The notes below the pieces were generated by a model. It was not told where the DNA came from. It saw nothing but the letters and a program-made list of their open reading frames with translations, and did not search any database. From Sesamum alatum (Eukaryota > Streptophyta > Magnoliopsida > Lamiales > Pedaliaceae), in the NCBI GenBank assembly GCA_034509735.1, contig JACGWO010000012.1, positions 1,488,001 to 1,552,000 of the forward strand: DNA of 64,000 nucleotides. The letters are read 5' to 3'. Position 1 is the first letter of the stretch. Each line of letters opens with the position of its first letter. Below are positions 22,918 through 35,920 of this stretch, in pieces. The translations under genes were made by a program, and so were the position numbers.

Positions 22918-25900
22918 TAATACTCAACACAATAGTAGGAAACACCTTGTGCTTTTAGTCCTTATCATTGACTGATAGATGACTCATTTTTCGCTATAAA
23001 TATATTCGTATTGACTCTAATAATCAATATTGAAGCCACTCTTCAATTATTATCACTAGGATTCCATCTTATTCAACACAAAAATGCACTAGGACTACAT
23101 TTAGAACACTCTTTTGAGCCATGGACTCAGGTTTATTCCTTTGCGCAACAACAAACTCCTTTAAACAAGTTTAGACACTAATGCACTTTTATCTTTGCCA
23201 TATCGAGGGCTTGGAGAACCTTCGTAATCAATGGTACGTTCGAATACATGCCTAATACTCAACACAATCGTAGGAAACACCTTATGCTTTCAGTCCTTAT
23301 CATTGACTGATAGATAACTCATTTTTGGGTATAAAAATATTCGTATTGACTCTAATAATTAATATTAAAGCTACTTGTCGATTATATGACTAGGACTCCA
23401 TCTTATTCATCATAAAAAATGCACTAGTACTACACCTAAAACACTCTTTTGAGCCATGGACTTAGCTTTGTACCTTTACAGAACGATCAACTCCTTTAAC
23501 AAGTTTATACACTAATGTAGTTTTATCTTTGCCATATCGAGGGCCTGGAGAACCTTCATAATCAATCGTACGTCCGTATACATGCCTAATCCTCAACACA
23601 ATCGTAGGAAATCCCTTGTGCTTTCAGTCCTTATCATTGACTAATAGATAACTCATTTTTGGCTATAAATATATTCGTACTGACTCTAATAATTAATATT
23701 AAAGCCACTCGTCGATTATATGACTAGGACTCCATCTTATTCAACATAAAAATGCACTACTACTACACCTAAAACACTCTTTTGAGCCATGGACTCAGCT
23801 TTGTACCTTTGCAACAATAAATAAACAAGTTTAGACACTAATACACTTTTATTTTTACCATATCGAGGGCTTGGAGTACCTTCATAATCAATCGTACGTC
23901 CGGATATATGCCTAATACTCAACACAATCGTAGAAACACTCCTTATCATTAACTGATAGATAACTCATTTTTTTATATAAATATATTCGTATTGACTCTA
24001 ATAATCAATATTAAAGCTACTCTTCGATTATATGACTAGGACTCCATCTTATACAACATAAAAATGCACTAGGACTACATCTTGAACACTCTTTTGAGCC
24101 ATGGACTCCGCTTTGTACCTTTGCGCAATGACAAACTCCTTTAAACAAGTATAGACACTAATGCACTTTTATCTTTGCCATATCGAGGGCTTGGAGAACC
24201 TTCATAATCAATTGTACGTCCGGATACATGCCTAATATTCAACACAATCGTAGGAAACACCCTCTGCTTTCAATCCTTATCATTGACTGATAGATAACTC
24301 ATTTTTTAGTATAAATATATTTGTATTAACTCTAATAATTAATATTAAAGCTACTCGTCGATTTTATGACAAGGACTCCATTTTATTCATCATAAAAATG
24401 CACTAGTACTACATCTAAAACACCCTTTTGAGGAATTAACTTAGTTTTGCACCTTTACAGAACGACAAACATCTTTAAACAAGTTTAGACACTAATACAG
24501 TTTTATCTTTGCCATATCAAGGGCTTGGAGAACTTTCATAATCAATCGTACGTCTGGATACATGCCTAATACTCAACACAATTGTAGGAAACACCTTGTG
24601 CTTTCAGTCCTTATCATTGACTGATAGATAACTCATTTTTTGCTATAAATATATTCGTATTGATTCTAATGATTAATATTAAAGCCACTCGTCGATTATA
24701 TGACTAGGACTCCATCTTATTCAACATAAAAATGCACTAGCAGTACACCTAGAACACTCTTTTGAGCCATGGACTCAACTTTATACCTTTACAGAACGGC
24801 AAACTCCTTTAAACAAGTTTAGACACTAATGCAGTTTTATCTCTGCCATATCGAGGGCTTGGGGAACCTTCATAATCAATCGTACGTCCGGATACATGCC
24901 TAATACTCAACATCATTATAGGAAACACCTTCTGCTTTCAGTCCTTATCATTGACTAATAGACAACTCATTTTTGGCTATAAATATATTCGTATTGACTC
25001 TAATAATCAATATTAAAGCCACCATTCGATTATATGACTAGGACTCCATCTTATTCAACATAAAAATGTACTAGGACTACATCTAAAACACTTTTTCGAG
25101 CCATGGACTCAGCTTTGTTCCTTAGCGCAACGATAAACTCCTTTAAACAAGTTTAGACACTAATGCACTTTTATCTTTGCAATATCGAGGGCTTGGAGAA
25201 CCTTCATAATCAATCGTACGTCCGGATACATGCCTAATACTCAACACAATCCTAGGAAACACCTTGTGCTTTCAGTCCTTGTTATTGACATATAGATGAC
25301 TCATTTTTGGCTATAAATATATTCGTATCTACTCTAATAATCAATATAAAAGCGACTCATCGATTATATGACTAGGACTCCATCTTATTCAACATAAAAA
25401 TGCACTAGGACTACATCTAGAACACTCTTTTGAGCCATGGACTCAGCTTTGTACCTTTGCGCAACGACAAACTCCTTTAAACAACTTTAGACACTAATGC
25501 ACTTTTATCTTTATCATAACGAGGGCTTGGAGAACCTTCATAATTAATCGTACGTCCGAATACATGCCTAATACCCAACACAATCGTAGGGAACACCTTG
25601 TGCTTTCACTCCTTATCATCGACTGATAGATAACTTATTTTTTGCTATAAATATATTTGTATCTACTCTAATAATCAATATTAAAGGCACTCTATGATTA
25701 TATGACTAGGTCTCCATCTTATTCGACATAAAAATGCACTAGTCCTACTTCTAAAACACTCTTTTGAGCCATGGACTCGGCTTTGTACCTTTGCACAACG
25801 AAGAACTCCTTTAAAAAAATTTGGACACTTATTCCCTTTTATCTTTGCCATATCGAGGGCTTGGTCAACGTTCGTAATCAGTCGTACGTCCGGATACATG

Positions 25901-26209
25901 CCTAATACTCAACAAAATGGTAGGAAACACCTTGTGTTTTCAGTCCTTATCATTGAGTGATAGATGACTCAATCTGGCTATAAATATATTCGTATTAACT
26001 CTAATAATCAATATTAAGCCACTCTTCGATTATACGACTAGGACTCCATCTTATTCGACATAAAAATGCACTTGGACTACATCTAGAACACTCTTTTTAG
26101 CCATGGACTCAGCTTTGTACCATTGCGCAACGACAAACTCCTTTAAACAAATTTAGACACTAATGCACTTTTATCTTTGCAATATCGAGGGCTTGGAGAA
26201 CCTTCATAA
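22918..26209 (+). repeat. 334-bp satellite array, second block (about 10 units)
   Basis: The same satellite as at 18946, resuming in phase after the solo LTR. Several units carry the variant TAGTACTACACCTAAAA in place of AGGACTACATCTAGAA. The block ends at CTTCATAA (26209), where the next solo LTR is inserted. The CATAA at 26205-26209 is that LTR's target duplication. Confidence 0.95.
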
Positions 26210-28096
26210 TGTTAGAATAAATGACCAGAAAAGCCAATAGGTTTGGCAATTTGTAACCTATTATACAACTCGATGTAAATGTAATATTATTATGTGATGA
26301 ATAAAATGAGTATTCATCACTTCCGGTGCTTAATTTGTTGCGCTCATTTCACATTTGTTAAAATGGTGTTTTAAGTTTTATCGCAACAAAGCCCACAGAC
26401 CATGGTTAACAACTCGTGCAGTTTGGGCCACGCATTGGATGGTGGTCATGAAACCAACTGATTAAGAGTTGGGTCTGAAACGTTCCAAGTCGAGTACCTC
26501 GAGACAGGGCATCGAGAGTCCTATTGAGACTTGCGTCAAAAGTCGTGTTCATTGGATGAGTGCCGTGTTTCATCGACGACAGGCGTGGGACGCCTACACG
26601 ATCTAGATGGGTTGGTCGACTGGGGTCGAGCCGACTGGACTGACTCGCGGGGATCATCATATGGAAGCCTTGGAGGCTTGGTCGGTATGATTGGTTTTCC
26701 CCGGTTTCGATAGTATGGGAGTAATCCTCAGACTTGAGGAATCATGGCAGTCGCGTGCACAGGACGGTTGTATCTTGGATCTGGCGAGAGGTGATCATTC
26801 TGTAAGATGATCATCATAAGCCTTGTTCCAATGCAGTCGGAATGTGTAGCGAGAACGGTTGATTCAAAGAAGAGGATCCGTCCCTTGTCAGTATATGACA
26901 GAGGTATCTCCTATGCACTCGGAGACACGTTCATGCTGTTTGAAGCTGTGGCCACAGTGGTTGGTCGAACAGGGAATGGTTTCCTGTGTCGACGCAATGA
27001 AGCACACGTGGTCTCGAGTATTAAGCATAGATGCCTAGTCAAGGATGGGAACCGACCACCAATGCCATACCCTAGACTAAGGTCGGGAGACGGTAGACGG
27101 AAGGATCGACCCGTACGAAATCGGCGCCTAAATGTTCACGCCAATTCACCTAGTCTCTAGTGCCATGGACCGTTGCTAGACGGCCACCCATGGTAACGGG
27201 CCCTTGTGGGACATGGACCCAAGTCTAGCTGAGGGTGAACCTAAAGGGTCACACACAAATCATCGAAGAGGTTGAGAGATCGACTTGGAGTCAATCTCGA
27301 AGAATAAAATAAGTAATTGGATTACTTAAGGGAAAGTCCATTGGATGGACGGGCCGATATTGTATCAGACCTTCGTTTAATCGGTAAATTGGATTTTTGA
27401 TTAAATATGGAAAGTTGAGACGTTGAGACATTGGATCTTTTAATTGGATTAAAAGATCAACGGGAATAATTTAAATGGACATTAAATTAGATTTAATGTT
27501 GGGTTCGTCGTAATTAGAATATACAACACCAAGCATATGTGAATCATTATTCATCTTTTTCTAGGAAAAAGAATAAGAGATTTTCGGCCTCTCCTCTCCC
27601 TCTCAACTCTCGGTTATCACTCTACCTCTCTACTAGTGTTCTTCACTTGATTTTGAATCAAGAAGAAGAACAAAGTAGGTTTAAGAGTACACTAATCCAT
27701 AGTGTTCTTCTTTTAAATCGATTCCTTCATTAAACCCGTTTTCTTCTAGCAAAGAGAACGTGTGTTTCTTCCGGTGTGGTGTGGATCACCTTTGGAGAAT
27801 CCATACGTTTGGATTTCATGAGCATTCTGGAGAAGGAACAACGCAAGTAGCCGGGAGCATACGTTAAACAATCATAGGTAACGGTTTTATTACGCTTTGC
27901 TTGATTTAATATATATCTATGTCCGATGTGTTTAAATATACGTTTCCAATATTTACACATCCTACATCGAACGCCCGGTTGAGCACCCAAGGGTACACCC
28001 CTTGGAATTTGTTTATTTAAATTAATTTTAATTTAAGCACCCTTTCTCGCTCTCTCGCTTTCGCTCGCGCTCCCGGGCGGATCCGCTTGTCCTTCA
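26210..28096 (+). repeat. Solo family 3 LTR inserted in the satellite
   Basis: It starts TGTTAGAATAAATG and ends TGTCCTTCA, flanked by CATAA on both sides (26205-26209 and 28097-28101). It is 1887 bp and lacks an internal stretch of about 348 bp found in the copy at 15405-16948. The breakpoint shares ATT (27513-27515). An open frame at 26807-27160 overlaps the conserved LTR core and is not supported as a gene. Confidence 0.95.
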
Positions 28097-28139
28097 CATA
28101 ATCAATCGTACGTCCGGATACATGCCTAATACTCAATAC
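28097..28139 (+). repeat. Satellite remnant between two insertions
   Basis: Forty-three bases of the 334-bp unit (TCAATCGTACGTCCGGATAC, then GCCTAATACTCAATAC) after the CATAA duplication. The last five, AATAC (28135-28139), are the left target duplication of element C. The unit continues at 38236, showing that C landed here after the array existed. Confidence 0.93.
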
Positions 28140-30456
28140 TGTTAGAATAGGTGACCAGAAAGTCAATGGTATTGGCTGTTCTGAGAACCATTCGTCAATC
28201 TGTGAACAAGTAATATTATGTTAATGAATGCAGTAAGGATTCATAGGCATGAGTTTGTTGTACTTACTGCTTGCATCGTTACGATGTCACAACAAACGCC
28301 CACAGACTGAAATAACATTTCGGGAAATTGGAACTACGCTTGGAGGTAGGTTCATGAAATCAGTTTCGCCGAATTAGTCTGAAATACTCCAAGTCAAAGG
28401 AATCTCGAGACAGGGCATCGAGAATCCATTTGAGACTTGCACTAAGCATCTGCTGTCGTGTTTCATCGACGGGTGACGAGGATCGTCTAAGCAGTGTTAG
28501 TGGGTCGGCCTGCTGGGGAGCGGCCGACTGAGGTGACTCGCGGGAATCGTCATATAGAAGCTACTCGGGCTTGGTCGGTATGACTCGTATTCCCGGTTCC
28601 GATAGTACGGGATTAGTCCTCGGACTTGAGGATCACGGCAGTCCCCTACATACTAAGGCTGTATCTTGGATCTGGTGAAATTTGACCGATTATATCACAT
28701 GGTCATCATAAGCCTCGTCCAGTGCAGTCGGAGTATGTAAGAACGGTGAATTCCAAGATAGGATCTGTCCCCTGTCAAAGGATATGACAGCAAGATCTCC
28801 TATGCGCTCGGAGATGGTTTAGACTCACAAAGTCTATGGCCATAGCACTTGATGTAGTGGGAAAGGATTTCCTACGTCGAGTTAAACCTATCTCGAGCAT
28901 TATGCATAGTTGCCTAGTCAACGATGGGAACCGACCCCTAGACTAAAGGCCGGGAGACAGGCGACAGTAGGGACCGTACCCGTACGTATCGAGCGTCGGT
29001 AGGACCGCACCTGCGTATAACTCGGAGCCTAAATGTTCACACCATAAATTCACCTAGTCTCTAGTGCCATGGACCGTTGCTAGATGGCCACCCATGGTAA
29101 CGGACTACTTTAGTTATGAAATAATGAAAAGTAGGTCCAAGTCTAGCTGAAAGGTGAACCTAAAGAGTCACACCCGCTACACCAAATGAAAGGGAATTAA
29201 TTTGGAATTAATTCCGGGAGAAGGTTTAATTTAATGGAATTAAATTATACTTCTTGGAGATACAAGCCTCGATGTATTATTTGGAATAATCGGGCTTGAG
29301 TTCATAAATTAGATTTATGAATTTTACAAAGCATGGGCTTTCCTTTTAATTAGATTAAAAGGGTGAATTAATTAATTAATGGGCTTGGTATTAAATAGGA
29401 TTTAATATAAAATCCATGGACTATTTAATTTGGAATTAAATAAAGTCCATTCCATTAATTAATTAATGGGCTTAGTATATTAAATAGGATTTAATATAAA
29501 GTCCATGGGACTATTTAATTTAGAATTAAATAATCCCATTCTATGGAATTAATTAATGGGCTTGGTATTAAATAGGATTTAATATAAAGTCCATGGACTA
29601 TTTAATTTGGAATTAAATAAAGTCCATTCCATTAATTAATGGGCTTAGTATATTAAATAGGATTTTAATATAAAGTCCATGGGAATATTTAATTTAGAAT
29701 TAAATAGGCCCATTCCATAAAGCCCATCAAAATGGATGGACAAGATTTGATCTAGAGAATGATGAGATGAAGGGCCATGATTAATTTGACTTAATCAAAG
29801 CCTAATTTGACTAGGATTTGACTAGGTCAAAATCCTAGTCAAAGTGTGTCTCTTTGGAAGAGTTTGAGAAGGAATAGGAATTCCATCTTCTATAAATACT
29901 TAAAAAACACACACTTACACCTAGTATTCTCTACAACTCTCATCTCTCATCTCTCTCAAATTCGTCCACCCTCTTTCTTCTCTCCAAGAAATATACTTTG
30001 TTCTTCTTGATTTTATTCAAGTTAAGAACGTAAGAGACGCCGGTTGCGTTAATTGATAGCGTGTACCGATGTCTCTTCTCCCCAATGATTTTCTTGCTAG
30101 CACAAGGGTTCGTTGCTTTCCGGTGCAGCGAGTGAGATGATTTAGAGGGTCTCTTCTTGAGATCTTGGTGCAAAACGGGGGAACAATGCATGTAGCCGAA
30201 CGAAGACAAAACTACAACCGGGTAGGTTCTTTAATTATGGTTTTCGTTTCTAATTCTATGGCCTCCATGTTGTGTTTTATTTGAACATGAGATACACCGA
30301 ACGCCCGGAGAATCAAGGGCACACCCCTTGATTCGTTTATGTATATTATGCATAGTTTAAATTCCATTTAATTATGCTTTGTAATTTTTATTACGCACTA
30401 TTTCGCGCTTCCGCTATTCGCGTTAATCTCCCGGGACGATCCACCGATTTCTTTCA
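28140..30456 (+). repeat. 5' LTR of element C
   Basis: It starts TGTTAGAATAGG and ends GATTTCTTTCA. The TATA box CTATAAATA is at 29890-29898. Four diverged 70-80-bp units lie at about 29370-29710, one more than in D. It shares the core around 28440-28560 (AAGCATCTGCTGTCGTGTTT, then CATCGACGGGTGACGAGG) with the family 1 and 3 LTRs. As the 5' copy it is the one that would drive transcription. Confidence 0.95.
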
Positions 30457-30457
30457 G

Positions 30458-30469
30458 TGGTATCAGAGC
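30458..30469 (+). promoter_or_regulatory. Primer-binding site for initiator tRNA-Met
   Basis: TGGTATCAGAGC lies one base after the 5' LTR end. It is the standard complement of the 3' end of plant initiator tRNA-Met used by copia elements to prime minus-strand cDNA. The match looks full length for 12 bases. Confidence 0.95.
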
Positions 30470-32786
30470 CCGGTTCGGTGTATAGGCCTAGAATTCTATG
30501 TGCTATGTGCGTTTAAGCATGATAAACGTGTTTTAATTTACGTTTATAGCATGTTTATCGTAGATATTTATTGGCGTTTAATTTTGCATGGGATTTTTGG
30601 ATCTTGGTTTCTTGAATGTGTTTATACATGTTCTAGGGTTTTATTTATCTTGTGGTTCAGAAAAATTGCATGAAAAATCGAAAAGAAGTGAAAAACGGCG
30701 AACCGGCAGCAGCAGCACGCTGGCCGCGCGCACAGGGGCGCGGCCGGGCGCGCGTGCAGGCAGGGGCCTGCGCGCGCCCGGCCAGCGCGCCCAGCGTGCG
30801 CGGACAGCGCGCGCGCTGTGCCGGCCGCGCGCGCAGGCATGGGCGCCTGCGCGCGCGCGCCTGGCCGGCCGGCTGTGCCGTTTTCCGTTTCTCTCCCGTT
30901 TTTGGCTCGTTTTTCAAAACTGTTTTTACTGTATTATTTTTATGATATTTTCTGCATTATTCTGAACCCGTTGACTTAGAATATTTATTTTTTTGAGATT
31001 TGGAATTTTCTAAAATAAATATTGCTTGGTTGATGAGGAAAGGGTTTCCTAACAAGATTTAATTTTTGCAATGGTTGCACCAATGATCAAAATTCACATG
31101 TGAAATTTCGCAATAATTTCTGCGTTTTATGATGTTGGACATCATGGTTATTTTATGGCTTGAGTATGAGTAGATCTTGACATGTATTAATATTGCACGA
31201 ATGTTGGATTTTGGAATTCTTGAATAAATGGGCATATTCTTGAATTGTTGATTTTTGTGTTTCAGAAAAATTTGATTTTTCTGTATAATTCTGGGAATTT
31301 TTCTTAATTAATTAACTTGGGGCATTTTAATTTTGGTTGAGATTTTATATTTCATAGAATTAATATTGCCTTGTTAATTATGGAAAAGGTTTTTCCAACA
31401 AAAATCGTTGTGCATAGGTTGCACTATTATCCAATGTTTGGTGTGGATATTTTACATGTAGTTTCTGCATTTATTTTATGGTATGGATTATCATGGATGT
31501 TGGTATAGCATATTTTACGTGGGATATGTATTTTGTGCTATTTGTGTTAATTGATTTGACAAAGGATGATCACAAAGCCCCTAGACCGCATGTATGGTTT
31601 ATTTACATTTATTTGTTGGGTTGTGGCCTGTGTGCCTCTTTATTTTCCTCTCTGTCTCTCTTCTAGTGCCTTGGAATAATAAGGCTTTCTCTCTCCCTCC
31701 CAATGTACTCCCCCCAAATGTTTAATTGGGGTTTCTTATTTTATGATGTAATGAGAGTAGAATTAGTGGTGAGGTTTTATTCTTTTTTGTAAATAAAAGC
31801 TGCAAGAGAAGATAAGCCCAAGGTGTTGGAGGCCCATGGAGGTTGCCATCAGATGGCCCACGGAGGATCCATGGAGAAGAAGCCCGGTGTAGGCCCACGA
31901 TGGAGAGCCCAAGAAGATAAAGAGGACTTACAAGGCCCATTGCATGTAATGGGTTATTAAAACTTGTAATAGTGTAGGGCCTACCCTTAGATTGACCATA
32001 GATCCACTGCGGGCTCAGTGGGTCGCATAGGTTTGGGCTTGTGATCATCCTACAGGGGCGTGCTAGACTTTATTTTGCATGCGATGCGTATTTTATGCTT
32101 ATGATTATTCTATATGCTTTATGTATGGTTACATTCACGCTTAGAATATTTCTACCATAACGCACGCAATGCAATACTTAATATGTGATGAGGTCTCGTT
32201 CTATCAAAACTCTCACTTGGTTAAACCAAGTTAAATATAGACCCTTAATAAATGGACTAGGACTCTGGGAGTCTGTCCAAGCCTTCCATCCATGGCAAAA
32301 GTGAGGAAGATCTTTTAGGTCGATAGCGTGGTCTCACGAGTCGTGGCACGACTATCGTGCTTAAAAGAAGCTGCACTTTGTCATGAACGATGAGTAGACT
32401 ACTGTTACCTGTCTCACGAGTCGTGGAGGTAGCAGTGAGTTTATGAATCGGTTGATTGGGTCGGGTCTAACGCCCGAATAACGTGATTCGCTTGGAGTCC
32501 TCGGGATCACGTGAAAGGGTGAGGCAATTATCTTGGGAATCTCGTGGAACGAGAATGGTATGGAATACCTCCCACGGGTTCTTTTCCCATGCGAATCGTA
32601 AAAGCGGGGTATGGGGAGATCGCTGTGGATCCCGAGCCCACTAGGAAAGGATTTCCCGAAAACAACGTTTGAGAGTGCCGTGTTTTCGTAGAAATAGTGG
32701 GAGAGGTTAAGGACTAAAGACCGAGACTTAACCAAAATATTACTTCATTCTGCTTATTATTTTCTGTTTCATATATGTTGTGAATG
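30470..32786 (+). other. 5' leader of element C
   Basis: A non-coding leader of about 2.3 kb. It includes a very GC-rich tract (30700-30885), then AT-rich sequence, then a stretch near 31800-31930 with repeated GGCCCA words. From about 32230 to 32786 it aligns with the leaders of A and B, including two CTCACGAGTCGTGG segments. Several open frames of 60-125 codons are present on both strands, but none is shared with A or B. Confidence 0.8.
30700..30885 (+). other. GC-rich, self-complementary tract in the leader of C
   Basis: About 185 bases are made mostly of G and C, including runs of GCGCGC, with several short perfect inverted repeats such as GGCAGGGGCCTGC and GGCCGGCC. The flanks are strongly AT-rich. 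Overlapping open frames on both strands come from the lack of A and T, not from coding. It is downstream of the primer site and would fold strongly in the genomic RNA. Confidence 0.85.
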
Positions 32787-35110
32787 TCTAAGAATCCACC
32801 AAACACATCACTAAGAGGCTCATTAAAAAGGAACCAATTAGACGAATTGACTGCGAAATCTTAAGATGGTCTTAGATTTCCAGAACCTTAACTCACATAC
32901 CGGAATGAGGACGTTCCTCAGCCCTTGCCGGAGGGGTCGACAACTAAGGCAACGCTTGGCGTTCAAAAGTTGAAGGATGACCACCGACAAGTAGGATATA
33001 ATGATGTTGGCTCAAACTATGCTTCGTTTGCATCATGTCTATATGGTCTTGGACCAGCATGTGGGGTAAAATGCAACGAAGGCATGTTTGGAGCTAAGAT
33101 GACGGAAGGGATGTCGGTACAAAGAACATGGAGTGATGATGCAATCCCTAGTGGAGAAGCTCAAAAGACCTCCACGTCAGTCTTAGAGACGTACATTGAC
33201 ATGATCCTTCAGTCTCTTCCTTCCTCCTACGAACCATTAATTATCAACATGAATGAGCTTAGAAAAGATCTTCATAGGTTGGTAATTATGTCGGTCTAGT
33301 ACGAGGCAACGATTGCAAAATCTGCGCCGTTGGTACTAGTAGGAGAGGCTTCAACCTCCATAGCGAAAGGCAAGGGTGCCAGACGCTAAAAGAGGAAGAA
33401 GGGTAAGGTAACATCAACTATTGCAGCACTTCAAGTGTTGTTCCTTTACAACACAAGGTGGAGGTAAAGGAAAGAGCAAAAGGTTCAAGCAGTCAATAGA
33501 TTCTAAGAACGTAAGCATTTACTGTCGTAAAAAGGGCCATTGGAAAGGGGAGTATTCTAAACCCCTCTCCAATGTAGGTAAAATTTGATATTGAGTATTG
33601 ACATGATCACTTTTACTCTATTTGGTATTTGATACCATTCCTATCACTAATCTGCGGTGGTTTGCAGAAAGTGAATAAGGACTTAAAAAGCCAAGAACAG
33701 TTCTAGGATTCAACAATGGCAAGGTCCATTGATGAAAAGGACTAGAGACTTGTTAGGCCCATAATCGTGATCATGTTAGGTTAATATAGGAATTACGTAA
33801 CCTAGCTTGATCAAAAGTATGTCTCTTTGTTGGACAAAGGTTTTATTACATACATATTTGATCAAACAAAATTATTGAATATTGATTCATGTTTGCTAGT
33901 GTTTGTACGTAAATTCCTAAAATACCATCCTATAAAAGGTTTATGGATACTCAAAATTCAAATTATTTAAATGGATTAATCAAGACCAACTTACAGATTT
34001 GGCATCTACAACAGCTAGGACGTTTCTTCTTATTAAAAGATAAGTAAATTGGAAAGTTCGATGAATCTAGAAATAGATGATTCGAATCGACTAAATTTAC
34101 AAGTCTTTTATGAAGAAGAAAGTCCGAAAGCTCTTTGTTGGACAAAGTATGCTTGCCAAATAGTCTATTGGAAGGGAGCCAATAAGACAACTGTAGGTTA
34201 CTAATACACAAGACCATAAGAGGGTTCAAAAGTCTAAAGATCCCATAGGAGGTTTGGGAATTAGACTTAAAGAGGTGAACCATAAATGGTTGCAAAATTA
34301 AACCTGTTTCGATAGGATCGAAAAGGCCGTGTATTTAGTGGGAGCCCTTGAGCATCCAAGTTGAGAATGGAATTCTCAATGAAACATTTCCTATAAAGGC
34401 CAAATATGACGGTCTATGATAAAGGGAATGATCGAATCTCGTTGGACGAAGATCCATCGAAGTTTCGCCCAATTACCTTAGCCCGTGTAGACGTAGACTC
34501 AAAATTGCCAACGTAAGGAACATGGCACTTTGCTAGGAGTCAAGCACAAGGAGCCATGGTTTGGCAAGCCTATGTCCCGACAAAGTTCTTGAGCATGTAG
34601 AAGGATCCTACATACGTCAAGGGACTAGTGGGAGGCAAATTAGACTCGGTGTCTGGTTTGTGTAGGTTGACGACAGAATAATGCTAAAACGTTGCTTATA
34701 ATTGCATTTCTATCTTAAATTGATCATATTCCAAGTCCCCTTAAGAACGAACCCGAATGTCGTAAAAGGTACGAGTGATCGGGATATGTTCGGTCAAATT
34801 TGGATAGTAATCCAAATGACCTGCGGAATGTGATGTTGGACATCGTAGTAGGATTTATGGAGAGGAGCCATAGAATCCACTAGGAAATTCAAACAAGGTT
34901 TGAAACACCGCATAACTGGAATATTCGTTTTGACGAGCTCATACGGAGCATGACTCGATCTTAAACGACGTAGGTGATCAGTGGGAGTAGAAATGGCGTT
35001 CCAAGTGTTTAAGTGTGTAATGTCTTGATTCATGGATGAATTCAAGGCATTAGGAATCACTAAAACACAAACCGTAACTCACGAAAATTCTCCATGACAT
35101 TTTAGGGATC
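32787..35110 (+). pseudogene. Decayed gag-pol of element C
   Basis: It begins with the family start ATGTCTAAGAATCCACC. Pieces of gag can be read, such as PLPEGST, GAKMTEGMSVQ and DMILQSLPSSYEPLI. The zinc knuckle near 33510-33560 reads YCRKKGHWKGEYSK, having lost two of its metal-binding cysteines. Many stops and frameshifts follow. Later pieces match the end of integrase (SYVKGLVGGKLDS near 34610) and one short part of RT near 34920 (WNIRF-like). The protease, most of integrase, the RT catalytic motif and RNase H core are missing or unrecognisable. It cannot encode working proteins. Confidence 0.88.
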
Positions 35111-35908
35111 CCACATACATTTCATGAATTGAGCTTTTCAAAGACTCAGTCATGGTGGACTGATGAGAAAAACTCATATATGTAGAGAGACAAGTTATTC
35201 AAGACTCAGTCATAGTAAGACTGATGAGAAAACTTGGATACTATGCATAAAAGCATCAAGCCATTCAAGACTTAGTCACGGTGGACTAATGAGAAGGCTT
35301 GGATGTTGAGTATCCCCTACGTCTCAACCCTAGGCAAACATATGATATGTTTACTCGGTGCATAGGAACCGATGTTGAGAGTGCTTCTAGCATGGCTCAA
35401 CATAAATCGGTAATGCACTGAGGGGTTGAAGACAGCAATCAAGAACGATCCTTAGTACCTGAATAAGGACTAAAGATGTGTTCATGATGCACTGTCTGTT
35501 GAGAGTTGTTTTGGAAGGCTAGAGCGATACTAGCTTCCAGAGCATAAGTGAAAACCAGTTAGTCTCAAAGGTATGCACAGTCAGGCCCAATGACGAGTGC
35601 ATCGGATAGTGGTCACTGATGAAGACCGCGTCCATAGGATGGACGTGGCGCCTAGCACGACCAAGCCATGTTTGCCTAAATGGCAGGCAACTTGGCTATG
35701 GGAGTATTGGCACGAGATCTCATCACAAGATCCACGAAAATATTCTTAGACAACCACCATCTCTAAGAGGCAATGGTGGATAGAGGTAACACGGTTAGAC
35801 CGTATTGCTTCGCAAGGAAATATAAGCGGACCCACAATACCTTAGTCGGTATCGTAGATTACTCATACTCAGAGGATTCTGAACAAAGTGGGTAATTGAC
35901 TTATTGGT
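35111..35908 (+). other. 3' internal block of element C with three repeats of about 63 bp
   Basis: Three tandem, diverged units start near 35141, 35200 and 35265. Each carries AAGACT(C/T)AGTCA followed by a GACT(G/A)ATGAG motif. After them come about 650 bp with only a trace of RNase H coding near 35715-35770. The block is almost identical to 3077-3842 in element D. It is kept in both non-autonomous copies and lies just before the polypurine tract. Confidence 0.75.
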
Positions 35909-35920
35909 CAAGTGGGAGAT
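35909..35920 (+). promoter_or_regulatory. Polypurine tract of element C
   Basis: CAAGTGGGAGAT lies directly before the 3' LTR. The same AAGTGGGAGAT precedes the LTRs of elements A, B and D. It is the RNase H-resistant primer for plus-strand DNA. Confidence 0.9.

Noticed and set aside
30588..30965. Overlapping Ala/Arg-rich open frames on both strands
   Set aside because: They are caused by the GC-rich tract, which has few stop codons. They are not shared with other elements.
31722..32735. Minus-strand open frames of 108 and 124 codons in the leader of C
   Set aside because: They are not conserved in the aligned leaders of A and B and lack motifs.
35150..35290. Three CTGATGAG motifs resembling the hammerhead ribozyme core
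   Set aside because: The conserved GAAAC and cleavage-site helix do not follow; after GAGAAAACTC the sequence is ATAT or GG. The motif is part of a 63-bp repeat and does not fold as a hammerhead by inspection.
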